Positions 36,901 through 48,900 of a stretch of DNA of 64,000 bases are shown one piece after another (within the stretch, counting starts at the first letter, position 1; every line of letters starts with the position of its first letter). This stretch comes from Meandrina meandrites (taxonomy: Eukaryota; Cnidaria; Anthozoa; Scleractinia; Meandrinidae). The stretch lies in assembly GCA_963693305.1 (NCBI GenBank), contig OY855913.1, forward strand, positions 15,345,022 to 15,409,021, in the 5' to 3' direction. A program made the translations under genes and the position numbers. The notes beneath the pieces were generated by a model. That model made no database searches. It was not told the DNA's origin and saw only the letters and a program-made list of their open reading frames with translations.

Positions 36901-39900
36901 GGAGGGTCAGCAGTTTGAGGTATACAGTATTGTAAGAGGTGTTCATTGGCCAAGGTGGGTGAAACAGTTAATAAATAGTAGAGTGCAAACACTATCTGTG
37001 AAACAGTAATGCTAAATTGTATAATTTTATGCTAGTTCTATTGTTTTTCTTTTGCATAAACTCCACTATCATGTACAACTTAGTGATTTGTGCCATGTTT
37101 ATTGAAAGACCACGTGATTACGAGTGACGTAACACATATATCATGACATCTCCCCTCTAAGCAAATATATGTATGAGGAGTAATAAACATGCTATTAAAA
37201 TATCAACATTGTCCACAGTTCATTGTCCAAGACCTTATGTCCAAAGTCATTTTAAAGCAAGTGTTCTCAGCTGATAACAACTCAGCAACTCAGCAACTCA
37301 GCATAGCAACATGTAATATACAAAAACTAATAGTATATAAAGTCATCTTGTCTTGGTGCTCGAATGGTACGGCCATATCTTGTTCTGACTACTTCAGGTG
37401 TCTTGATGATGGTTCTGTCACTTCTTCTGCTCTGCGTGATCCGTCTGTCACCTTTCGGACTTGTGACTTCCGGTGTCTTGATGATGTCTCTCCTGTTTCG
37501 TCTGTAGAGAGTTCCATTGCTGTTCACAATTACTGATCGTGGGGTGTGAGCAAGTTTTGTAACCGTGGCAGGTTTCCAGCCATTCTTTGTTTTCATTTGA
37601 ACAGTGTCACCAGTTGTGACAGGAGGTAGTGACTTTGCTCCTCTGTCAAAGTACAGCTTCTGTGATTTCTGTTGAGCTAAGAGCTGGGACTTAGCATCGG
37701 TTGGGATTCTTGCATTCAGCAACTGTGTAGCAGTTGGAAGTTTGGTTTTCAGCCTTCTGTTAAGGAAAATTTGAGCTGGAGAGTAGCTCAGTCCAGTGAT
37801 TGGAGTATTTCTGTTTTCCAGCAAGGCAATGTATGGGTCGGTACCATCTTCATAAGCTTTCTTTAGTACAGATTTGGCTGTTCCAACGGCTTTTTCTACT
37901 TGTCCATTTGCTTGTGGGTGCTTGGGACTTGTAGTTGTGTGTTTAAATTCCCATGAATCTGCAAACTGTTTAAATTTCCGGCTTGAGAACTGGGGACCAT
38001 TGTCGGAAATGACCTCATCAGGTATCCCATAACGTGCAAAGGTGGATTTAAGTTGGGTGATGACTTCAGAACTTACGGTGCTGTCGCGCAGCACAATATG
38101 GTGTTCCCCTTCAAGCTCTCCAAGGCCTTCAAATAGGTCATTAAATTCATCAAGGATAGAACTCTCAGTATTGACATCAGCTGTGTCAACAGTTCTGACA
38201 AACTTAATTAAGCTCAGTTCCTGACATGCTCTTAATCCGAGTAGGGGAGGTTGACCCTCAGCTTCAACAACGAAATCAGAATCAATCTGTTTGTCTTTGT
38301 ACTTACAAATCATTCTGGCCACTCCTAGCACAGGTATTACAGATCCACTGAAGCCAGTGAGTTTTGCTTTAGTTATCTTCAGCTGCGGTGTTCCTTTGAG
38401 CGAGTTGAATACATCCGATGGAATTACATTTGCTTGTGCTCCAGTATCCAATTTAAACTCTACCATGTTGTTGTTCACTTGAAGAGATGCTTTCCATTCT
38501 TGCCTATGGTCATCTTTCTGGACTTGACCGATGAATAATTCTTCTAACTGCTCGTCTTCGACAATAGGTTGAGCGGCTTGATCACTTTCCACTAAATGAA
38601 CATTCTTCGAGAGACACTGAGATGCGAAGTGGTTTCGATTTTTGCATTTGAGACAGATTTTTCCATAAGCTGGACATTTTCTCAGTGCATGAAGTGTTCC
38701 ACATCGCTTACATGCCTTTTGGAGTCCATTTTTTGTCTTCGACTGGTCATTTTTATCCTTTCTGTCCTTTGGCGGGAATTTGCCACTCTGTGTAGCTTTC
38801 TTATCTACATAATCTACACTCTTCGATTCTTCGGTTATCGATTTCGTTTGGCGTTTGGAAAACTCCGACGCTCTGCACATATCAATGGCTTTCTGAAGAC
38901 TTAAATCGTTTTCTTGCAATAACTTTTCTCTCATAGTGTCGCAAAGTATTCCACAGACGATTCTATCTCGAATTAAGCTTTCACACAGCACGCCAAATTC
39001 GCACGTGCTTGCTTTGGTGCGCAGCTCGGTTACATACTGGTCGATGCCTTCGGTCGGTTCCTGAACACAGGTGAAGAATTTGTGCCGTTCAAATGTGATA
39101 TTCCGCCTCGGATTACAATAGTCCTCAAATTTCTGGAATAGGAAGTCGAGCTTTTGCTCCGCGGTCGATAATGAAAATGTGTTGTAAATCTCAAGTGCTT
39201 CTTCTCCCACGAGATGAAGAAATATGGCGACTCGTTGCTTCTCGGGTTTCTTTATTGATCCTGAAGCTTCCATGTACAGTTGAAATCGCTGTTTCCACTT
39301 ACGCCAGTTTTCTGCAACATTTCCCTCTAGACTTAGCGTTGAGGGAGGCTTGAATACACTCATTTTGAGCTAGGTATTTGTAGTTCAAACTGTGTTTGAA
39401 TCTACCACTTCTGACACCATGCCATGTTTATTGAAAGACCACGTGATTACGAGTGACGTAACACATATATCATGACAATTTGTATTTTACAGAAATACTG
39501 CTTGCACTCTAAACTCCATTGTTATCTCAAATTTTAGTTAATAAAGAATCCAGGCTTATCTGGTTTAATATTTGGTTTGACTGAAATTATTTTCTGCTAT
39601 AAACAAAGTAAAAAGCACGTGACAGGTCTACTCAGACTCCTACGTTCGTGAAATTTGTACAGTTGGCGTTTTGTATTGGATTTGGTCGTCCAATTTATTT
39701 TGCTTCTCACTTGTATAGAAAGGGCACTATACGCTGTCAGCTGTATTATTAGGAGGCGTTTTTAGTTGAGAAGAGCCGTAAGACTGCCACCCAGGAAGTG
39801 TTTTCATAGGTCATAGGTCTGCACGGTTTCCCGTTACTAGATTTTTGAAACCTCTGTATTTAACTTGTCATACGTATTGCTATAGCGGTTAGTCTCTGCT

Positions 39901-42900
39901 CATCCACATATGCAAGATAAGTTTTTAGCTCTCAAAATGTTCGAAAAACTGGCCACTGGTCCACACGATACGCCGATTTTGTGATATAGTAGGTTCATTG
40001 TTATGCAAAGTAGCTATTAAATCATGTTATGATTGTATGTAGTATGCATTTAATAATTACTTAAGGCATATAAGAGGAGATATGAGGTGAGGGCGGGGGG
40101 GGGGGGGGGGGGGGTCATCACGTAAATATTGAAAAAAAGAGGGGGGGGGGTCACTTGCTAATTACCTGGCCTGGAGGGGGGGCCTTACAGAAATTTTGAT
40201 CTTTCCAATATATTTTTCCCTCTCCCCCCTCTACATAAATAATGACTGGTCCTTTAACTTAAATGTCCTGCTGCTCAAGGTTTCTATAAATTTTTTTATA
40301 CACCTGGTTTCTAACATAATTTGGTATGAAACCTTTCATGTCAAACTTAAAAAAATGTTTTTTGTCATGTCATTGATCATCTCAAAAGTATTTATGTATT
40401 TGTTTATTTATTTATTCCTATTTAAGCATGTTAAATATTAATAAATGTTATGAACACCTTCACTGCAAATTAATGTTGAAGTTACCCTGTTCATGTACCC
40501 TAGGCCAAAGTTGTTGAAGATTCTCTCCGTTCAGAGATAGCGAGGGTAAGTTTAAATATTGTAAACTGTTAACTGAATTTTTAACTGTTCATAAATGAAA
40601 AAGAAAATAAGAGGATGTAAAAGCTTAAAAGTGGGACTGTTTTTTATTCTGTTTAGCTTACAGAGGAACTAAATGAGTACAAGACTATTGCAGAAAAAGC
40701 CTGTGAGGTACAAAACTAAATAAATGTACTTATATTTCTTAGTATTCTCATTATACAATATTGTATGGACATTTTGCAAGGGTTCATATATTCTTCCTTT
40801 CCTCTTCAAGTTTGTTTTGACATGGTTTGCACATATGGTATTTATGAAGGAGTCAACATACTGATTGGCTTAAGTTTGCGATTACTCTAGCAACTGCCAA
40901 ATAAGAGGTGTCACACTCAGTGGCGGATCCAGACCTTCAGCTAAGGTCTGACTATGAATGTTGAATTCTGCAAAGATAATTCAGACAATTCAGGCAGTCC
41001 AAAGAAAATGTGTTTTTTACTACTGACACTTATACCTTTGTTTTCTGTTTATAACTTTTGTTGCACATGTCTTAACTTAATCATTTTAGGAGAATGTTTT
41101 GCTTCGAAAAGACCTTGAGAGTAAAGATGATGACAAGAAAGGTAAAGTGGAGATAGAGTCGATTGACGCTGATTAGTTCAATGTGACATCTTCTGACATC
41201 CTTGACATCTCTCTGGTGGGTTCTGTTTCATAGGGCTGAGTTCTGTAGGTGTGGAGTCAGAACTACAACATTCATTCAGTAATGACTTTTATTAAAACAT
41301 AATTTATTAAGGGAGTTGATTACATCCATAACTTATTTGCTGTAGTTTGTAGTGTACATGTATGTGATTTCAGTTTGATTGATCAGTTAGTAGAATGTTG
41401 CATGAAAATTATTTTTTTATTATCTGAATTATCTGATGAACGCCCTAGAAGTTATCCTCGGTTATGAAGGAAAAGTATTTACTTTGCATTTTTAAAAATT
41501 CTTTTGATGTTGTTCTTATCACAGAACAGAAAGGCCCAGCTGAAGAGAAATTTAACAAACTTAAAGGAATGTATGGGAAACTGCGAGAAGAACACATCCA
41601 GCTTTTAAGAACTGTAGGTTGAATAAAAAACAAGAGTCCGAACATTTGGCAGTGCCGTGCTTACATGTAATACACTGTATTGTAACAGTGTGCAGTAAAG
41701 AATTTTGACAAAGAAAAAACATGTGGTGCAAATATAGTGATCTGTGGTGTTGCTTTCAATGATGTCAAAGTATCATTGTATAAAATGAATGCTCACAATA
41801 TTAAACATTACAACAGAAGTAGAATTCCATTTATCTTTTTTCGTTTACAATATTGTGTGTAACAATAATCAACTTGTGTACCCTAGGCTAACTACCGAAT
41901 TACACACAATGATGTGGTGCAAAATATACAACTTCAATGTGCAGGAGAATTTGCACCCTGTTTTTAAATTAATGGTCAGGTTAATGTTATGAGGAAATGA
42001 TTTTTTTTTTTAATTTTTTTTACTCTAACAGCAAAAACAACAATGACAATTATGGGTTCTTCTTCTTGGCTCATGTCGCTATTTTAAATTTGTAATTATA
42101 AATAACATGAAGTTTGCTAGTCACATCATCAATGTTGCAGGGGTTTCAATAAGGGCCGGCAGCCGGCGAAATTCGCCGGCTACTCCACATGTTTTCGCCG
42201 CCTACTTTGATTTCCAATTACGTGAATTTTACGAATTAGCATTATAAATAATTTGCCACAACTGAACATGAACCGCGGATTGTGTCATTTAATTCGTTTA
42301 ACACGAAAGAAACTTGCTATAATTCTTGGTTAACCAATACGGTTGCCAATGCGACTATTTTCATAAACATTCTGCTTTAGTCGCCAAAATGGCGACTACA
42401 TTTCTGTTTGTTGACGATGAATAATGGACATTTCCTCAGACATTGTGCCCTTCCAGAAAGTTGTATCGGAAAATCTTTGCTTCTAAAACATCCAAAATAA
42501 GAAAAGAAGTCAATCCATCCTCCTCATTTGCTGTAAAAGATTCTGTCACATCGGAAAACTCGCAAAAAGCTGACCGTGTTTGAATCGCCCTATAATGCTT
42601 TGCAAGCTCTGGAAGCACGTCATGTATGCCAATGGATTGTGTCTCTTGTTGATTCCTTTGACAGTGGCCACAAAATCTTATATATTGTGTTTATTTAAAC
42701 CTAGTGATCAGATTGTTTTGTTTTTCCTTTTGAATACATATTTACGTATTCAGTCCTTTTTTGGATTAAATTCCTAGAAATGATTTTAAACACTTTTGAA
42801 CAAGGCCCTATTTGATTTTGCAATCTGGTGACTAAAAATTTGCGTTTGGCGACTATTTTGTCTGCAAGATAATTAAAACTGTTGAATAAAAAGCTGGAAA

Positions 42901-45900
42901 ATAAAGCATGTATGGTTCTGTCAAAAATGACCTAATTCTTGCCCCAGAAAGCAGGAAATGCACACTTGGAGGATCGGATTTTAAAAGTTTCCTGGGGGAG
43001 CATGCCCCCGGACCCCCCTAGAGGGTTGTGCGGCGCGGGTAACCCCATCGCCGCCTACTTCTACATTTCTGCCGCCTACTTTGATTCTTATTGAAAACCC
43101 TGTGTTGTTGTATACAATACATTATTTTACAGTGTGTTGCCCCTTTGAAGCTATTGTACAGAATATTGAGGGTTTTGCTATGCTGTGTTAGCATTGGTTG
43201 TGTTGATGTCATTGTTGGTTAAAATGGAAAATAATGGTTGAAGATGCATGTTTGTGTTCATCGATCTGGAACTTATCGTCTTGTTATTATTACATTTTTT
43301 TTCTCTCTTTACCAGAATGCTGAAGTGAAGCAAAAACTGAGCGCATCTGAAAAGGACAAAGAGGTAGCGTGTTTAGTAATTTCAGGTGCATTAGATGGCA
43401 TTGACAATTTAAAACAAAAAGGGTTGGCTATCGCTGGAAAATCAGTTGACCAAAATTAACAACTCATGTTCTGCCCAGCGGGACCTGACTCGTCCCCAGT
43501 CGTCTTCATACAGCGCGCAAGGAGAACGCAGGGAGAGATGGGTACCGACAAAGGGAGCGCAAGGTGAGATCTCCCTTCCCATCATCCCCTGCTCCCCTAC
43601 CTCGTACGCAACTCTTCCTTTGCCGCGTGTTATATGAAGACGACTGGGGACGAGTCAGCAGCGGGACAGAAACTCAAATTTTCTCACCATCTTCCAATTT
43701 GCATTTTAATCTTAGTGAAAAAATATGCGAGAAAATAATTTTGCTTTAAAGTAATTAATATAGTTACAATGTTGCATTGCTTCGGAATACTTTTCACTCG
43801 ATCCTATTTCCACACCTGTGACCTTTCAGGGGGAAACATACATTAACACTTTTCCGTTAAACGGTCTAAAGCGCTTGTTAACCGTTCAGTGACCGTTAAA
43901 ACAGTTTGGGAAATCGTTAAAAGCGTTAGAGAAACCGATTGAAATTTATTCCTATCCGTTTGAAGTGTTTAAAAAAATCGTTTAAAACGTTCCTCCAGGT
44001 CGTTAGAAGCGTTTGAGAAATCGTTGAAGAAATCATTAGAAAAATCGTAAGAATCTCTTCCTCAGCGTTTGAAGCGTTCGAAAAAGTCGTTTGACAAAAA
44101 TAGTCTTGACGCTTAACTACATGAATAAGCAGTTTTTAGTATCTACGTTTCGAGACCAATGTTTATTCGGTTTTAAGACAGCAAGATAACAACTCACGTA
44201 TGTTTCCCCGTTGAAGGACACACTTTGCAAGCAAACTTGGAACAGGCACATGTTATGCTGAGGAAGTCAAAACACCTTTAATTAATATCTTCTCTTTCAG
44301 TATGCCAACATTTTTAAATGCTGTAAATTTTAAAGAGGACATTGAGGGTTAATTCTATCTCTCTTTTTTGTAAAGGAATTAAGTCAAGTGAATGAAAATC
44401 TGCAACAGGAAGTAGACGATAAGGTACTTTAAGCTGTTTATATTTGAACAACAATTAGAGGACAATAATGAACATAATGTTACAGTTCGCTTTTAACTGC
44501 AAGAGGTGCTCATTTTCGTTAAATCCTGTTTGTAAGTAATCAGTGGTGCCAGGAATTAAGATTGTATGAGGTATTGAATGACATTGTCTTTGCAAGGAAA
44601 TTAAGAAACGTGCCAAAATTTATATTTTGTTTTTCTGTGCAGTCAACAGAACTTCTTCAAGTGTTTCAGAAAGCGGAAATGGCTGAACAGGATGGGAAGG
44701 TAATCTGGAACAGCTTTATTCACGAGGTTTAAAAATGTCCGTACAGACACAAACTATCTGTTCACTATTGTGTGGGTTATTTCTCTAGCTAATATACAAA
44801 TTTTTATCAGTTGCTGCAACAATAATGATATCGACCAAATGTCCAATCATTACTGAATAAGTTGTGGTCCTTTTCATGACGTCACTGGTTACTATAGCAA
44901 CAGTTTTACCTGTTAAAAACACCCTTAATTTTCCCTTTAAGTGCTTATAACTCAAAAACGAGTCCGGTGACCCCCATTTTTTATTATTGAATAATGATTG
45001 GCATGTCAAGATGCAACTTTTTGCAATGTTAAAAAAATTTCTCCGGAGCAGTTTCAGAGCCACCTTAAATTTTCGAAAATTTAAGGTGGCTCTGAAACTG
45101 CTCCGGAGAAATTTTTTTAACATTGCAAAAAGTTGCATCTTGACATGCCAATCATTATTCAATAATAAAAAATGGGGGTCACCGGACTCGTTTTTGAGTT
45201 ATACCCTGGTGAAAATCTTTTTAAGATCCTTGAGGATCTTTAAAGATCTGTGCAAGGATCTTTGTGGATCTTGATGAGGATCTTCAAGGATCTTCATCCA
45301 TATCCTCAAGGATCTTAAAGGATCTTGTAAAATTCTTGCAGGACCCTGCAAGGTCCCTGCAAAGATCCTTCAGGATCCTTAAGGATCTTTAAAGATCCTC
45401 AAGGATCCTTTAAGATCCTGAAGGATCTTTGCAGGGACCTTGCAGGGTCCTGCAAGAATTTTAAAAGATCCTTAAGGATCTTTGTAAGGCCCTTGAGGAT
45501 CTTTACAGGGTCCTGCAAGAATTTTAAAAGATCCTTAAAGATCTGAGCAGGAACCTGGAGGATCTTAACAGGAAGGCAAATATTGTTGTGCTTCATTATG
45601 GGATAATTTTAAAAGATCCTCTTAGATTTCTTAAGGATCATTAATTTTACATGCCCAGTGAGTGAGATTAAAGTGACTGCTCAGAGATTCAAAAATGATA
45701 TCTCGTAAACTCTTTATTTGCATCTAGACAAAATAAGTATAATAATAACAAAAATAAAAAGCAGTGATTATACCTTTGCTTAATATATAATTTCAAGAGT
45801 ATTTTTGAAATATGGATATGTGATGTAGTATAAAATGAATTTCAGGTTAAAATGATTTACTGCAGATTTATTACCATAATCCTCAAAGAAAAATACTGTT

Positions 45901-48900
45901 TAAGATCATTTTGACCTGAAATTCGTTTTCAAAACAAGAGTGTCTCAAGGTCAAAATCAATCTGTTAAAAACGGTTTGCAACAGTAACTGCAAAAGGTAA
46001 GTTGTTTGAGTTGTTTGTGCCAAAATTACAAATTTTACCAGACAAGGGAGAAATATAACATTTAATTATAATTTATAATAAACAGAAAAGATTATCATTT
46101 TTGCATTTCCCCCACGCTGCCATTTTGAATTTTATGCTGTCATTGCATTACCGCTATATTGTTAGTAAGCAGAGGTTCTTTTGTGTGGGCAATGTGTTGC
46201 TGTAAAAAAATCCAAAATGGAGGCGTGCGGGAAATTTAAAAGCGATAATCTGTCCGTTTATTGTTTTAATTAAATGCCACTTCTCCGTTGTCCAGTAAAA
46301 TTTGTAATTTAGGCATTATTTCAAACAAATCAATGTCAACTTGCCTAAAGAGCAGACATTCCCTTTAAGTTAACACTGTACACCTCACAAAGCTAACTTG
46401 CCCTTCATTTCTTGCTTTGGCAATCATCCCCTTTGTTTTCATTGCAATATCAAGGCTGCTGCCTAAGGAAATTTCTAAGGAGCCCTTCGGGCTCCTAACA
46501 TCAAAAGTTAGGAGCCCAAGCCAGTACTTTAGGAGCCCAGCCTAAAAGTTGCCATGGTCGATCCTCGGGGGAGGGGGGTGGGGTAGAAGAAAAAATCTAG
46601 GGGAGGGGTCTGGGGAGCAGCCCCCCCCCCCCCCCCTTACCGTCCCCTTCCACATGCACACACATTTTATTTTGTCAGTAGAGCCTTTGTACGTGAACAG
46701 AAAACTCCTTCGGACAAGATTTTTTTCTGAAAGCCGTTCTGAAGGTAACCTCCCTCAAATAGTTGTGTGAGAAATTCCAGCTTTCTTAACTTGAAATTTT
46801 ATTTAACCGAGCCTCTCCTTCGATAAAACCCTTTCTACACTGATTGGGTGACATGAACAGGAGTGTGTATATTAGAAAGTTTCTGTAGGCTTAAAATGAG
46901 TTTGAAAATCCAACCAGCATATTGTGCTGTGATGAATGTTGGATAAAGTAAGTTAAAAATGTGTAGAACAAATAAAGCAATGTTTAATAGGAGTTTTGAA
47001 CATCCAAAGTTTTGAAGCAAAATCAGTGAAGCATGAAGCAGCAAAATTATTATTTCACTTTTCCACAGCAAGCTCACTAAAGAACTTGAATTATTGTTAG
47101 TAATTAAGGTTTAACAGAACCAAGATTACAATTTAGCAGGTCTATTTGAAGGTTAAGGCAAAGGTAATAAAAAGTCAAAACACCTGTGTAAACACTTAAA
47201 TTAAATTCTGATCTTATCTGCATTTCATAATCAGTGGTCAAAAAAAGACCAGAAAAATTAAGTTGTGAAAAAAAAAAACAGTTTCTAGGCTTATCAAATG
47301 AGTTGCTTATACAATAGATTTTAGTAGTTTTAAAAACAATTCATGTTATTCAAACTGTTTTCAGCAAAGTTTCTAGCACATTATTATTTTCAAGAGTAAT
47401 GTTCTCCTTGCACGGTTCAATAACCAAGATAAAACACGAAACAGTTCGAATGAACAAACAAACAAACTTGATCCACAAAAAGCGGTAGCTGATAAGAATG
47501 TCACAGAAAAGGCACACATTTTCTGTTGTCATGAAATTAAGCGTTCTCTAAAGTGAAAAAATAAAAGTTTGAGTTAAATAAGAAGCTTAATTACAGTAAT
47601 TCGGAAGTGTAACATCAAAACATTCTGCACATTATTTTACGCTTGTTGAAAAGGTTTTTGTATCAAGCTTTTGCAGATTAAAATTGTCATGATCAGACCT
47701 GATGCATGAATGGCCAGGAGATTGATTTCACTTTTGTATCCGTAAAATGTTTACTTCACATTCACTATAAACTCCTCCAAAACATCAACGTAGCGAACGA
47801 AACGTGAAGCATTCTTCATTCCATATTTGGGAGTCAGTCCCAGTCCTAAACAGTCGAAAATAATTGGTTTTCGAAGTTGCACGTATTTATACGCTAAAAT
47901 TATCTCTATTGTGGACAATTTTAGTATTTCCGTTTTGAAATGAAGCGCTTATGGTTTTAAACGGGATATATCTTACGCCAGTGGAACAAAATTGCAAGGA
48001 AATTGAAGTCATTAGATGAGAATGGAAAATCTATGCTTAGGCGCCCATCCGGGCTCCTTGAACAAAAATTTAGTCGCCCGCACTCGTAACTTAGGCGCCC
48101 CAGGCGACCGGGCGCCCGTTAGGCAGCAGCCTTGAATATAAACAAGAAACGAAGAAACAAGGGCAAGAAAATTATACAATACTGCACCTAAATGCATTTA
48201 CTGAGACACAAACAATGGTTAAAAGTAAATATGGATTTGTGTCTGGTACCAAAAGAAGCTAAGAGCCCACTCTTGATTCAATGTAAATCAGCAATTTTTT
48301 CATGATTTTACTGTACTCACTCTATTTACAGGTTTTCTCATGTGAAAAAGCATGTGGCTGCCTTTGAAGTTATTTAAAATTCAAAGTCACATCCAAAATG
48401 TACTTGTGATTAAAATGATGGAAATATATCGCCTCATACATTTATGAATTATCTTTCACTTAGCTTATTGTTTAAAAATAATTGCTCTGTTGATGAATGC
48501 CTTCTTCAAGCCCTTCTGCTTCAAGACCTACAACAAAATCGCAAAATTATTTGATTGAAAGCAAGCATAAAAAGTCTTAATTATTTCCTTCCCCTTCCCT
48601 GCTAGAAGAGGTTCTTTTCTTTTAACGATCACCCAGGAAAACAGCCTCTGCTAGCAGGGAATCCTTCCTCTGGAAGAAATTATTCATTACAGAAACATTT
48701 TCAGATCGACTTCTATCACAAGTTTAAATGCTAAAATCTTTCATATAAGCCATTATTAAGAGAATAATCAATACTTGTGGACAAGAACGAAGCATATGCA
48801 TTACAGAAATTCAAAATATCAACATCAAACTGACTGCATACTGCAGCTCAGATCACCGAGCAGAATGCAGATGATTACAAGAACGTTTATCGATACTATT

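Larger units (their letters stand above)
36781..40252. mobile_element. TIR element hosting the LTR retrotransposon
   Basis: GGACTGGTCATTATTTATG and its near-complement CATAAATAATGACTGGTCC lie at about 36784 and 40234-40252, followed inward on both sides by G- or C-rich stretches (TAGAGGGGGG). Without the inserted LTR element the unit would be roughly 1.1 kb. No clear TSD. HIP1 intron 14. Confidence 0.6.

Noticed and set aside
37189..39353. Plus-strand reading frames across the LTR element
   Set aside because: Antisense shadows of the 678-codon minus-strand ORF.
44785..45274. Two identical predicted proteins on opposite strands (44785-45162 minus, 44987-45274 plus)
   Set aside because: They are mirror readings of the perfect palindrome, not genes.
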